A program made the translations under genes and the position numbers. Positions 1 through 11,936 of a stretch of DNA of 64,000 bases are shown here, piece after piece. Source of the stretch: Ceratothoa steindachneri (Eukaryota > Arthropoda > Malacostraca > Isopoda > Cymothoidae). The DNA is taken from assembly GCA_963969495.1 (NCBI GenBank), contig OZ018330.1, forward strand, positions 49,065,206 through 49,129,205, in the 5' to 3' direction. Within the stretch, counting starts at the first letter, position 1. Each line of letters starts with the position of its first letter. The notes beneath the pieces were generated by a model that did no database searches, had not been told where the DNA came from, and saw nothing but the letters and a program-made list of their open reading frames with translations.

Positions 1-227
1 CTCCAGCGACGGGGGAAGAACAGTAAGGGCAGGTGGAGGTTGCTACTAGTAACCCTTGGTCCCGACCCTGCACGCGAGGTGGCCTTGGGGTGATGATCGC
101 TGAAAGGCCTGGGCAGGAACAGCGGCCTCCTTCGGTAGGTCCCAGGGTGACTGGACGGCTCTCTTTAGGATCCACGCCACCCAGCCCAAACATTGCCTGT
201 TCCAACCTCCATGGGCAGGTAACCGAG

Positions 228-992
228 CCTCGCCGTGGCAACCTACACTTCGGTCCCAATTACAGAAGGCAAACAGCAAAGAAGCTTACAGTTGGCACAT
301 GGAATATGCGAACTCTCCTTTATCTGACTGACAATGTAAGACCACAAAGTCGAACAGCTCTTATTGCTTACGAGTTGAAAAGATACAACATAGAAATAGC
401 AGCCCTCAGTGAAAGGCATAAAAGAGGGGGCTCCTTGTATCCATGGTTTTGCTCTTGCAGTAAAAACATCGCTGCTTACTTTCATTACTCAAAACCCAAC
501 AGGTATCAGCGAGACGCATATGAGCTGGCGCTTTCCCTTAACAAACAACCGTCATGCAAAACTAATCAATGTATATAAGCCTACTCTAAGTACAGGCAAG
601 GAAGTACAGGCAGCTCAACGAAATAACACAAGCCATCACTCGTGAAAACAAAATCATCATACTTGGAGATTTCAATTCCAGAGTTGGACGCAGTCACCAC
701 CTATGGGGAGGAATCATTGGTCACCAAGGAGTTGGAGAATGTAACGAAAACGGTCTACGCCTCCTTACCTACTGCTCCTAGCACTAACTGGCCATTAAAA
801 TATGATTTTCGAGCTCCGTGGCATGTTCAAAACCACCTGGATGCATCCAAGATCAAAAACATGGCATCTACTGGATATGTTATTGTGAGGCATTGTGATC
901 TGGCAGATGTGGTTATCACACGAACAATGAGGGGTGCTGATGGATGGCCTGATCACCGCATGGTTCGTACAGTTTTGAAGCTACGTATCTGA
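228..992 (+). pseudogene. LINE endonuclease domain, broken
   Basis: This is the endonuclease/exonuclease/phosphatase-fold domain that nicks target DNA for LINE insertion. Visible blocks are GTWNMRTLL near 285, IAALSE near 395, a block ending INVYKPTLS near 570 and ILGDFNSRVGR near 655. They fall in different frames, so at least three frameshifts are needed to read it through. Sequence normally found between the IAALSE block and the GFAVKTS-like block near 440 is missing, which indicates a deletion. Later blocks up to 990 include a degraded RMxxMRGADGWPDHRMV-like tail. No intact product is possible. Confidence 0.8.
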
Positions 993-1611
993 CCACCAAT
1001 ACGTCGTCAAGCAGCTAGGTGTCGCCTCAACATCGATCCCTCAGTGACCAAGTAAAACGTGCTACTCTGCCAGCAGAACTCTCAGCAAACCTCACACTGC
1101 CTGTTCCAAATGACATCCTAGCAACGACAGAAACCTTATCTGAGAGGTGGAGTGCAGTAAGTGAAGTACTCCTTAACACCGTTAGGACCGTACTTGGCAC
1201 CTCCCCCCCAAAACAGAGACTGGTTTAATGAGTAAGCTAAATACATACATCAACTTATAGATGAAAAGAAAAGAGCTCATCAGTCATCACTCACTAACCC
1301 CAATGCAAGAACACATGCAAATTTTGGAGAACTCCGTTCTAGAGTCCAGCGAGAAAATAGAAAAATAAGGAATGAGTGATGGCTAAAACTTGCTGGTGAA
1401 ATTCAAGGATTTGCGGATTCAAGGGACCAACAAAATTCTACAATGCTCTCAAGATGGCACATAGGCCCCAGGGTAACAGCTTTTGTCCCGTCAGAAGGGC
1501 TGATGGATTCACCCTCATTACTGAAAGACCGAGATTCTAGGCCGCTGGGCTAAACACTACAAAGATATATTAAGCAGGAGTAACCCAACTGGTTCTACCT
1601 TCCTCGACAAC

Positions 1612-2600
1612 ATGCCTGATCTCCCTGTCTTGCCAGAACTTGGCAACATTCCATCTCGTCAAGAAGTTCACCTGGCAGTCAGCAGCTCGAAGAACAACAA
1701 AGTAACTGGCTCTGACAGCATCTCCGCTAAAATTCTGAAATATGACGATGATGCTGTCGTATATTGTCTGTACAATATCATCCATGGTGTGTAGCGATCC
1801 AGATGCTGCCCACAACTTTGTAAAAATGCAGACATCATTAGCATCTACAAAAAGAAAGGTAACAGACCCATATGTGGCAACAGTTGGGGTATCTTCCTTC
1901 TTTCCACCTCGGGAAAAGTCCTTACTAAAACCTTGCTCTCCCGAATCCTAGACAACATTGCTGAGCAGGTTCTACCTAAATCCAAATGCGGATTCAGGAA
2001 AGCACACAGCACCACCGATATGGTGTTTGTGGCAAGGCAGCTCCAAGAAAAAAGCATAGAGCAGCATCAAGACCTTTATATGTTTTTGGAGGATATTGCG
2101 AAAGCTTTTGATACGGTTAACATACCGCTGCTCTGGAAAGCACCGAGGAAATCCGGGTGCCCACCAACACTCTTGGCTGTTTTCAGAGCCATGCATAATG
2201 GCTAAATGGCACGCGTCTCTAGTGCTGGGATAAAATTAGAGCCTTTCCTGGTAGATATAGGTGTTGAACAGAGATGTGTAATTGCTCCCATCATTTTTAA
2301 TCTATTCGTTGCAGCTGTGTCCACTATTGATAAGCAGTATGTTGACCCTGCTGATGGTGTCCTGCTATCTTATGGCTTAGATGGAAATATGTTTAACTTG
2401 CGGCGCCTTTAAGCAAAAAGATGAGTAACAAAAGAGGGAATCCATGAGCTGCAGTATGCCGATGACACTGCCCTAATAGGCTCCACTCAAGATGGTCTCC
2501 AGCGCACCATTAACGCTGATACCGATGCCTATACCAGCTCAAGACTAGCCATAAATATCAACAAAACTGAAGTGAGCCAGTTGATTTCACCATCAACCAA
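1612..2600 (+). pseudogene. LINE reverse transcriptase domain, broken
   Basis: RT motifs appear in order: an entry block with DSISAKILK near 1720, the fingers block CGFRKAHSTTDMVF near 1985, the catalytic-Asp block AFDTVN near 2105, a degraded motif-B region near 2240-2300 and YADD at 2455-2466. Stop codons interrupt the frame between 1795 and 1930, at 2203-2205 and at 2410-2412. The copy is a fossil. The C-terminal region at 2919-3272 remains open for 117 codons. Confidence 0.82.
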
Positions 2601-3469
2601 CAGCCACTGAAGAATGTAAAAGAGTTCACTTACCTGGGCTCTGTACTTAACAACTCCTGCGGCCTAACCAGTGAGGTTCAACGCCGTATTGGACTAGCCT
2701 CTGCTGCCTTTGTAAGGTTGTCCCGCAGGGTGTTCCTCAACAGAGGCCTCACCACCACCAGCAAGGTGTCTGTGTATAGAGCAATCTGTTTATCCATCCT
2801 TTTGTACAGCAGTGAATCATAGGTTCCATACCGGTGCCACTTAAAAAAACTGGAGGCCTTTCACACCACCTGCCTAGAGCGAATTTTAGGGCTCAAGTGG
2901 TGGCATAAAGTACCCTATGTGGAAATTCGTAGACGAGCACAAATTGACCCTCTTGAGTCCATCCTCACGCAACGTCAACTGTGCTGGGTGGGACATACCA
3001 TTCGCATGCCTGAGAATACGCTTCCCCGTAAGGTCCTGTATGGAGAGCTTACTCTAGGCATACGACATGCTGGAGGGTCTCGTAAACGCTTTAAAGACCA
3101 TATCAAAACTTTGCTACAGAAATGCGACATTGACCCCATCAACATAGAAGGAAGTGCCGCTGACTGCCCAGAGTGGCGTCAGACGTGTCGCGCGGGCACT
3201 GGACTACTCACAACCCGCTACAACACCCTAGCCGAACAAAGAAGACGGCAACTTTCCCTGCGACACATGTGATCGCTTAGGCCAATCCAGGATTGGACTC
3301 ATCAGCCACCAACGGCCCACCAGATGCAGTGAACCTGTTCTACCTAAATTCTTCTACTTCACCATGGTGCAAAGTTATCGTCGTCTGCGATGAACTAAAT
3401 TAAGCAAGAAATTTGGGTATGTACAGCTTATATGTTTCTATTTGAGTATGGACAAATTATATGTTTCTA

Positions 3470-3725
3470 TTTATTTTTAGTCGCGTGCACGCGACTCTAT
3501 AGGTTACTATGTCGGTCCATAGGTCGACGGTCGGATGGTAACAATTTTACTTTCGAATGTTTTTTTGGCAAAGAAATCGTAACTATTCGGCCGATTTTAA
3601 CGAGATATGAAACACTTTATGTTGCTCTACATTCTCTTTCAAATTATGTAATTGCCAAAGTCCTCCCAAGGTTAGTCCGGGAATTATTAAAGAAAACTAA
3701 CTATAGATCCGATTGCACCACTGGT
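3470..3725 (-). repeat. Dispersed repeat, copy A (unknown family)
   Basis: Read on the minus strand, this stretch matches sequence at about 49040-49370 on the plus strand. Shared blocks include TTGGGAGGAC..TGGCAATTA, TTTGAAAGAGAATG, AATCGGCCGAATAGTTAC and a boundary block containing AGAGTCGC..GCGAC. No coding capacity or tRNA-like head is evident, so it could be a short non-autonomous element or the end of an unrecognised larger one. Confidence 0.6.
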
Positions 3726-3729
3726 TGAA

Positions 3730-5340
3730 AGTTTTGAAGGTCATAGGTCATACATAAGTCAGAATAATTGAGAGCACGCGACTTAGTTATATTGACTTTG
3801 TTTATTTATTTCCCGGAGGCGAAAATAAACGTAAACAACCGATACAACCCGGATTTAACAGTACAGTACAGTATGAATATTATTGCTGTTTTTCTCAGGC
3901 AACGAAGTTAATATTTTATTTAATATTTTAGAAAAACAGACCTAAGTCGAAACGACTTACATAGAAGTATGACTGTATTTAGGGATACGAGCTTTGGGCT
4001 TTCGGGGTCTCGACCTAAGATCCAATTAGCACAATTAAAAATTCTTCAAGCTCTGATTTTGGTCCCTCCTCAAGAAACCCCCGAGGAGACTGGGGTTAGT
4101 ATTTCAATCTCCGCTTTCATGCTTTGCCTGTAAACTTGATTATTTGACTAAATAGGCCACTGTCTATATCGTTATTCTACATGCTTTGTCTGGCCTTTTG
4201 TGACTGTAGCGTTTATTGCCTCACCTCCACATTTATTTACTTGAATAGTATAAAACCGGCTAAAAGGATAGATTGTTAGAAAAGACAGAAAAAAACAGAC
4301 GAAAGACAACTGAAGCGAAATGAAACAGTTAAGAAAAAAGGAATAATAAGTAAATACATTACATAAGTAAACAGAAACTTAGGGTATTAAATGTTCTGTA
4401 GAGCCGTGCTGGAGGGGCCCTATTAAATACATAGGAATTTTAAAAGTAATTTATACTAAAAAATACTGCTCTGTTTCGTCCCCCCCTCCTTTTTATGTGG
4501 GGTTGAAGTTTCTATACATGCCTCTTCCTAAAGTGTCGCATTGTTCCACTCCACTTCATTTTCCCCTCTCGAAATTAAAGCGCAATAGCAAAGAGGCCGC
4601 ATCATACAAACAGTTTGCAACGAGATTTATAAAGAAAGTAGTGGAGCTAGAGAAAGTGTGTGGAAGATATATAGCAGCAGACTGTCATGTAGGTACTGGG
4701 ACTGTAGGGCAAACTGTACGTTGGAGTAGGGAGAGCACCCTCCCAGATGTTACCTGCAGCAATTTTGCGGCTGTATATAAGGATAAAAAAGGAAAAAAAT
4801 AGGGCATTAAAAAATAAGAGTGGAAAGAATGCAAGAAAGTTAAAAACCACTACCCCAAACGGAGCCAGAACGGTGAAACAGCCACTCTACGTTCGGGTCT
4901 CGATCAAGAATGAACGGACGAAAGCTGGTTGGCGATTAGCCACTGGCCATGAAAATAGATGAGAAAAAGCATGTAAAAATATCAGCAAAAAAGTGGGTAA
5001 ATCTGGAAATGTCCAGAAATAATAAAGCCCAGGTAAACTCAATCTTGTTTTAGACTGGCAAGGGCATTGTGAACGAAATGGCATGCCGATTTATCCCTTG
5101 CGAGGGGCTGCTTGTAAAGACTCTCCATCTTCTCCTAGGAGTACCTCAAAAGACATCGTGATCTACACCGAAGGTTTATTATTTACGGAAAATGGGAAGA
5201 TAAAAGCTCTTCCCACCTGCCCCTGCGGGCACGGTAATATCGAAAAGATACCCGACTGCTGAGGAAGCGAATACAACCACGAATTTTGAGGGTAAAGCTA
5301 CATCTTGAAAAAATATCTATATTTATTTAAGAAAATTTAG
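3730..5340. other. Intergenic, one small LINE scrap
   Basis: No host gene is seen. At about 4080-4185 the minus strand carries FSQIIKFTGK, a remnant of the RT motif region also present near 7390-7440, so it is a second scrap of the same LINE family. Short open frames at 4497-4962 lack any recognisable domain. The rest is AT-rich unique-looking sequence. Confidence 0.4.
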
Positions 5341-5920
5341 CGCCTTCTCTCACGCTTTATTGGGTCTATTGAGGCGTGGAAAAGATAATGAGATTTAAAA
5401 GGGAAAAAGATGACCCGAGAGAGCACTAATTTATCATATGGCACTGGGAACCTATCCATATGAGACTCATTGAGTATTGAAAAAACAAAAACATTCAGTC
5501 AATTATATCCTTGAATTGTGTAATACTGTAACTATTAACTACCTCTGCAGGTAGCTGGTACCTTATTTTGCAATGGTTATCAACCAAAGTTGTACTTAAT
5601 CATGGAAGTTCAAGCTTCGAACTCCCATTCATAGTCTTGTTATCGTTAAGGGTAAACAACTTCTGCGTGGTCACTATTCTCGAAGTCTCAAGGAAATGTG
5701 AACACTATTAGTTGTCCACAGAGTCTCCGAGTCTCTAGCGAAAAGAGACCGACTTCTTGCATTCCCCTCTGACAGTCTCTATGCCTAATCGACGAGGTCA
5801 GTTTCGTGGCCCCCGCCTTATATTTACCAAGCGTTCGATTACTTTTTGAAATCTGGGGCATCAAAGCTGAACCCCGTACTCCAAGGTCGCACCAACTGTT
5901 TATAAAAGGGAAGCCCAATC
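5340..5920 (-). mobile_element. CR1-like LINE fragment, RT C-terminal region
   Basis: The minus strand reads KAGATKLTSSIRHRDC, then VGLFSLETRRLCGQLI, then further downstream FTLNDNKT and QLPAEVVNS. This is the usual end of a CR1-type LINE polypeptide (ATKLVPS..YEERL..GLFSLETRRLRGQLI). Frameshifts separate the blocks. It probably belongs with the fragment at 7220-8340, since both are on the minus strand in the expected N-to-C order, with an LTR-like sequence between them. Confidence 0.7.
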
Positions 5921-6039
5921 TAGTTGTTTATAAAATGAACTGCCTCGGTGAAACCCTCACTGAGACCATTTTTTTCTGCCTCAACATACTGTCTAGAGAG
6001 CTTTGGGTCGCTAATAATTAATCAGCACTCATACGTCTT

Positions 6040-7245
6040 TCTCCACATCAGCGAGAGTAGACTGACCGAGGATTTGCATACCTGATGAGTATTAATATAT
6101 GTCGTGGTATAGCCGACTATATAATATAATATCTATTATTAGTATGAAGGGGGAGAGCTCAGGCTATTAAAGCAAACTGTCCAATGACTGAACGCTATGT
6201 TGATGCGCGGATTCGAAAGGTCAGGTTGAGGCGCGGGGTCAATACGCTTAACTAATCAGGTCGAGTCCGAGGTTGGCGAGATTTGTATAATGAAGCCGAA
6301 AGTGATGTTCATGTTAATTAAAGATAAATATAAAAAAATAGAAATTTTATTTACAAATTAAAAATGATCCAAATGATATAGAGGTAAATTAAAGGTTGGA
6401 TAATGATTTATCGTTACTGGTGGGAAAGTTTAATTTCTATTAATTAGTTTCGAGCTACCTGCTCAGATCCAAATAGGCTTACAAGATTAAAGGGGGAAAA
6501 ATGGAAGTTACGGATCGTAGGGCGACAGTGACTTCAAGGAGGCTTGAGGAAAAGTAGGGGCTCGGCGAGACGACCGTGTCGCCGTCTTCAAAGGATGGAT
6601 TTTCGCCAGGAGAAGAGTGGGAAGGAAGGGTATGGTCGGCACCTTACTTCCGGGGCTGTGAGGGCGTAAGTTCTAAACTTAGCTGGGGCTAGAGGGGGCA
6701 GCTGGACTCCTTTTCGGGAGAGGTATGGCTACCTCAGGGTAACTTCAACGGGGCTGGGTGCTTCGAGGACTCGAAGGAGTAATTTGGCGCAGCTGCTTCA
6801 GAAGACAGAGGGGGCATAGGCAGCGGCTTCCGTTTGACCGTGGATGCCTTACCGGAGAGAGAGAGTCCAGCCTTCGTTTCGGTACACACAAAAACGCCAA
6901 CTTGGGTCGAGGGACCTCTGCTTGCGAGCGAGCCTTGTTCCTACTACTGTTCTAGGGCGGCTAAGGGGTTTAAATATGGAGAGTCTCCTCATGCGGGAGA
7001 TGGGGAATAACCCCACATTGGGAAATTTCCAGGGGTCAGTTGAGGCGCCAAACTGTAAGCGTTAAACAGTTCTTTTACCCCCTCTCTATCTCCGCAGGGA
7101 AAACTGCTGGAATTTACGACCACGTAGGGGATGTGCTCCACACTCTTCTTGGTTCGTAAAAAGGGAAGGGGGGCATCTGGGCTTGCTTCGCCATGTGACT
7201 CTCGGCCGCGTGGGATCTGGCTAACCACGTGGCTTCCAACAATGT
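6040..7245 (-). repeat. Probable solo LTR related to the Gmr1-like element
   Basis: Near 6100 the sequence TATGTCGTGGTATAG, followed by a short gap and CGACTATATAATA, resembles TATGTCGTGGAATAG ... CGACGATATAAC in the complete LTR at 16955-16990. The rest shares its character: G-rich tracts, an A/T-rich block near 6310-6360 and a GGGGAATAACCCC.. TTGGGAAATTTCC block near 7003-7030. No internal gag/pol lies beside it, so a solo LTR is the simplest reading. Ends are approximate and orientation is taken from the similarity. Confidence 0.4.
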
Positions 7246-8340
7246 GCTAAGCATTGCAAATAAGGAAACAAAAATGTGTATCCTTCTACACTGTACCACT
7301 TGTCTAGGTAGTTAGACATCTGCCACGTGTCCAAGCATTTCCCTATCCAGCTGAAGCTACCCTTTTCCCATTTTATTTTGTCTGTAAACTTGATTATTTG
7401 ACTAAATATGTCCTTAACTATATTAGTAATATTCACGATGAATAGCAGATGGCCTAAGACGAAGCCTTCCAATTCCCCATCAGTCAACAGTTTGGTACTT
7501 TGTCTAACGAATTATGGAAGGCCAAGTATAGTACCCCCATAACCTGGCTTCTATCAGCTTTGCTTATTGCGTCATGAAAGAACTTGAGCAAGTTTATAAA
7601 GCACGGCTGCTTTCTGCGGTACACGGATTGCAAGTCATTTCATAATGTTGTCTGATACCATACACTCTGACTTTTCCCTGAACAGGGGTCTAGTTTATTG
7701 GACGATAATAACACATAAAGCCATGATTATCCTTTTTGTGGATGGGAGTCACGCCACCCAACATCCAGAAACGCATTGAAGTTCTTGGAAGGGCTGAAGA
7801 AGGCTACTTTGTCCTTGATATCATGCAGGTTGGGGGTAAAGAAACTCTACAACCCAGTCAATTTCTAAGGATCTAGTTTCTCGAGCCTCGCTATTACGTT
7901 TGGAGCGCTTGTCTGTACCCTTCTATTCTCATTCGCGGTTTCTCTATATCTCCGTCACTCCCTCCTCTTAAACAGAAAAAGAATGCACCTGTTACTGACG
8001 TTCGCGATATCAATATCATTGTGTTAAAACACACTATGTCCCTCGTTAAGTGTGCTAATGCGTTTTCGTTCCATTTTATAGCTATTCACGTACCCTAAAA
8101 GAATTTTTAAGGGCTCTGTTTCTAAGAAAGGCCACACGAACCTCTTCGTCACGCTTAGCCTTCCGATCAATTGTATTGGCTCTTCTTCGCAGAGCAGCAT
8201 ATGTGTCAAGTTCCAGAGAGTTGCGACTTGATTTCCACACTTTATAAAAGTAATTGATACATTTAATTGTATTGTTCCCTTCGCACGCGAACCATTTAGG
8301 TTGTGTGCCTAGAGGTTCGAAAGCCTTTATAGCCACAAAT
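7220..8340 (-). mobile_element. CR1-like LINE fragment, endonuclease-RT linker and RT
   Basis: On the minus strand, 8336-8082 reads like the basic linker between endonuclease and RT (YAALRRRANTIDRKAKRDEE). About 7740-7700 gives TPIHKKDNHGF and YRPIN, the RT entry motif. 7487-7221 gives GFVLGHLLFIVNITNIVKDI and SQIIKFTDKI, a decayed motif B/C region in which the YxDD-equivalent is lost. Frames shift between blocks. Together with 5340-5920 it makes one dismembered LINE. Confidence 0.6.
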
Positions 8341-8401
8341 TTACAACATTGGACAATGAATCGTTATTTGAAAGTGAACAATTTGGTTTCACACTTTTCA
8401 C

Positions 8402-9600
8402 CATTCTATAGGTATATACCATAACAATAACATAACAAAACATAATTTCACGGATGACAAAAGCCACAAGGGACTATCAAAGGTCATCCGTATCCGTCAA
8501 AACCCACCCACATAGGACTATATCAGATCATGCAAGTACTTTATAAACAATCCATAGGACTGCGTCAGATCACGCATCTACAACATACAATCCAAACAAT
8601 CCATAGGATTGTGTCAGATCACGCGCCCACAATATACAATTGACACCAGCCACACGAGCGGATAAAAAAACAAAAAGCACCATCGCCAGGGAAGACAAAA
8701 TCAAAGTCCCCTACAATATAATATAACAGGTGACAAAAGTCACAAGGGCCCATCATAGGTCATCCTAGTCAAACGGCCTCTTTTTTAAGGCACCTAAACT
8801 CCCAAGAAAACTACATCCAGAGGATTGCGTCCAGAAATGAGGGTATCACCAATCAAGGCTTGTCAAGAACTAAATCATGCAGCTATAGATATATACAAAA
8901 CTTAGGAACCATCACAATTTTCTCCTATCACACACCTCTTTTCGAATGAGAACATATTTAATACCCTCAGTCTATCTATATATTCAAGGTGCCTCAGGAA
9001 AGGAATAATCTTTGTTGCCCTCCATTGTACTGACTCGAGAAGGTTAATATCGTACCTAAAATGTGGGGACCATGCCTGTATACAGTACTCTAGATGTGGC
9101 CTAACATAAGAGTTATAGAGTTTAAGAATAACCTCCTTACTTTTGTAACTGACATTTCTCTTAATGAAACCCAGCACTCTATCTGCCCTATTTCTTGCTT
9201 CAATACACTGCTTAGAAAACCTTAATGACTTATATATTACTACTCCTAGATCTTTCTCATCCTCTACTAAGCTCAGCCAATGCCTATCCATTTCATAGTT
9301 AAATTCTCTATTATCTTTTTTCATGTTAATAACTTTGCACTTATCAAGGTTGAAAGTCATTGGCTACTTATGTGTCCAGGCTAAAAATTTATTTAAATCC
9401 CCCTGCACTCTAAAATTTTCATCAATATGTTTAACTACAGCTGCTAATAGGGTATCATCCGCAAAAATTGACACTTTATTATTAACTGCCTCCCCAAGAT
9501 CGTTTATATAGATGACAAATAATAATGGACCGAGAACTGATCCCTGAGGAACCCCACTGATAACATCCCCCCACTCTGACTTTACCACAGTGTAGCTATC
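8402..9600 (-). mobile_element. LINE 3' portion (CR1/Jockey-like RT plus 3' UTR)
   Basis: The minus strand from 9597 gives ISGVPQGSVLGPLLFVIYIN and IFADDTLLA (RT motifs B and C, catalytic FADD). A stop at 9361-9363 follows, then 152 codons with CKVINM, DLGVVI, RADRVLGFIKRN and YVRPHLEYCIQAWSP, the standard RT thumb region. Only one in-frame stop breaks about 230 codons, so this is a fairly young 5'-truncated copy. About 8402-8900 is its 3' untranslated region with short internal repeats. The truncation point is near 9600, where unrelated sequence begins. Confidence 0.85.
8455..8790. repeat. Short imperfect repeats in LINE 3' UTR
   Basis: A block like CCATAGGACTGCGTCAGATCACG occurs about three times (near 8510, 8560 and 8605). 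A GACAAAAGCCACAAGGG block is repeated at about 8455 and 8733. Spacing is uneven and the copies diverge, so this is an internal duplication in the tail of the element, not an array of unique spacers. Confidence 0.5.
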
Positions 9601-9844
9601 CTTTATTTACTTTAAATACATTTCAATTACGAAAGTCATTAAAGTTTGTTAGTCTAAAATCTAACTTCTTCATCCTTCATTTTGCTTTTGTGCAGAAGTG
9701 GTTCATAATGTAAACCTGATCATATTGTGTTCGTTCCACGACAAATACTCGTCCACAAAATAGAGATGATATATGATCATCTTCGGTGGTTAGCACCAAG
9801 TCTAAGAAAAAAAGAGAGATTTAGAGCGAAATATTTAGAGAGAG

Positions 9845-10058
<214 letters not shown>

Positions 10059-10377
10059 AATTCCTTGCAATAAGAATTATGCCTTCTAGAGAAGTAGCCT
10101 ACCTAAATATGGGCACTGACCTATTCGTAATTGGTTTCTCGACCTAGATAACCAATGACTAAAATCACGCAAAAAAAACACAAACAAATTATTATAACAG
10201 TTCCTTGAGCTACCTCAGCTTCTTAAGTTTCAAAACAAAGGGGTAGCAATCGTTAAAACAAAAGGGAACTACTATACTCTATTCTTATAACGAATAACAC
10301 TATGCTTTACTCGACTGAGACCAGTGTTTGCAAAGATATAGCGTTAAACCTTACACACTTGATACCAAATTTAAATA

Positions 10378-10455
<78 letters not shown>
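10378..10455. repeat. (TA)n array inside the LTR
   Basis: Pure TA run located at the same place in the LTR as the array at 16917-16961 in the other copy (78 versus about 45 bp). It is therefore part of the element that has changed length since insertion. Confidence 0.95.
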
Positions 10456-10457
<2 letters not shown>

Positions 10458-10712
10458 TAGAATAGACTCTCGACGATATACCATATATAACTATTCGTTG
10501 AGGGAATGATTCAATTATATTTCGAGTGCGTGGTTATCTGGTTGACCGATGTTATTTATCTTCAATATGCTTGAAAAGTGGAACTGAGCTCAAGGATAAT
10601 AATATGAATATCATTAATAAAATAGAGGAAGGTGACGGGAAGGAATCTTCGGTCCGCTGGCGAGTTCCAGCCGAAGGGAGGGGGGGATTAAATTATCCTG
10701 ACGTGACGTCTT

Positions 10713-11040
10713 GGGAATAAGAACCGTTTCTTGACGAACGGGCTTGAAGAACAATGGCTGTTCTAACGTTGTTCTCTTCTGAACAACAGGGGGGGGGGTT
10801 GAGAACCGTCTCTTATCTAAGGGCTTAAAGAACAATGGCTGTTCTAACGTTGTTCTCTTTCTGAAAACAGGGGGGAGGGTGAGAACCGTTTCTTGTCAAC
10901 AGGCTCAAAGAACAATGGCTGTTCTAACGTTGTTCTCTTTCTGAACAACAGGGGGGGAGGGGGAGAAACATCTCTTGTCAACGGGCTCAAAGAACAATAG
11001 CTGTTCTAACGTTGTTCTCTTTCTGAACAACAGGAGGGGC
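10713..11040. repeat. LTR minisatellite, four units of about 80 bp
   Basis: Each unit contains AGAACCGTYTCTTG, a CGGGCT.AAAGAACAATGG block and CTGTTCTAACGTTGTTCTC, then a run of G of variable length. Unit starts are near 10717, 10801, 10881 and 10964. The same four-unit array occurs at 17471-17790 in the 5' LTR. The AGAACAATGGCTGTTCT core is itself an interrupted inverted repeat. Confidence 0.85.
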
Positions 11041-11513
11041 CTTGAGGACTTGGCGTCTTGAAGGCTCGAACCTTGGCACTCAAGGGATATTGTCCTCTTC
11101 TGGACAAAAATAGTGGATCTCGAGGTAGAGGGCCCCTGGTGCACAAGGTGAGACCGGATTGGCGTGATGTCTCGCGAAGATAATCTGGATCTGATCTCAT
11201 TGGGAAAGTTTCCATATAAATAGTCGAGCCATTCCCTTGGCGTAGGGGACAATGGAGTGGGGGCTTCGAGGGAATGCCCAGCCGCGCCTGAGAACATACC
11301 TTATCTGCCCATAAGCCTAACTCAATCTGGCGAGATCGACGAATGGAGGCGAAACGGGATGGGGGGGGGAGAAATGACCTCCTTGGTTAAATATTGATTC
11401 AGGTGGCGATAAGGCGCCCGGCTTCGACGCGAAGATGCACGTGGGTAGCAACGTGTTTCTAAACTACATGTGATAGCGGTTGAATTTAAGCGGCCTCAGA
11501 CCGTTCTATCACA

Positions 11514-11936
11514 CCCCTCCATTCCAGGGGAAGTTGTCACTTCAAAAAAAAAGAGAGAAGGGACAACGATAGAGCTTCGTTGTGGGGAAATCGTTTTCTT
11601 GTACCAACCGTACCTTCATGCACCTAACTAGTATTACCTCAATACATATGATTATTTTGATCTTTTGATTATAGGGGAAACTAACCTTTAATACAAACTT
11701 AATCATAAAAGGGACTTGGAGCAATGAAATGATATAAAATTAGTGGGACAAAATAATTTATACGTAATTTAATCGGTACAAATATATATACATATGAGAA
11801 AAAAAAATAGACATTGAGCCACAAAATTCAGACATATACATTAACTAATTATATTACAAGAGAATCTTATTTAAGTCGTACACGACGGTATATACATACA
11901 AGGAGATCCTAATCCTACGAATAAAAATTACTCTAC
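11514..11936 (-). other. Gmr1-like element: 3' untranslated part and polypurine tract
   Basis: No coding signal continues past about 11937. The segment is AT-rich and ends, on the minus strand, with the purine run GGAATGGAGGGG just before the TG of the 3' LTR. That is the place and composition expected for the plus-strand primer of reverse transcription. Confidence 0.6.

Larger units (their letters stand above)
33..3400 (+). mobile_element. Non-LTR retrotransposon (LINE), nearly full length but decayed
   Basis: Reading across several broken frames gives the parts of one LINE in order. An apurinic-type endonuclease starts near 280 (GTWNMRTLL, then IAALSE) and has the core ILGDFNSRVGR near 660. 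RT runs from about 1610 to 2600, with AFDTVN near 2105 and catalytic YADD at 2455-2466. A conserved C-terminal region at 2919-3272 contains RRAQIDPLESIL and LCWVGHTIRMPE. This looks like the widespread family often mis-annotated as craniofacial development protein 2-like; the clade was not settled. There are many stops and frameshifts, and an internal deletion near 415-430 removes part of the endonuclease. The copy is inactive. The 5' end may lie outside the window. Confidence 0.88.

Noticed and set aside
4497..5084. Overlapping ORFs of 65-101 codons as a small gene
   Set aside because: No recognisable domain, signal peptide, splice context or coding bias was seen.
8455..8790. Possible CRISPR-like array of short repeats
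   Set aside because: Spacing is irregular, the units diverge, the genome is eukaryotic, and the stretch is the 3' UTR of a LINE.
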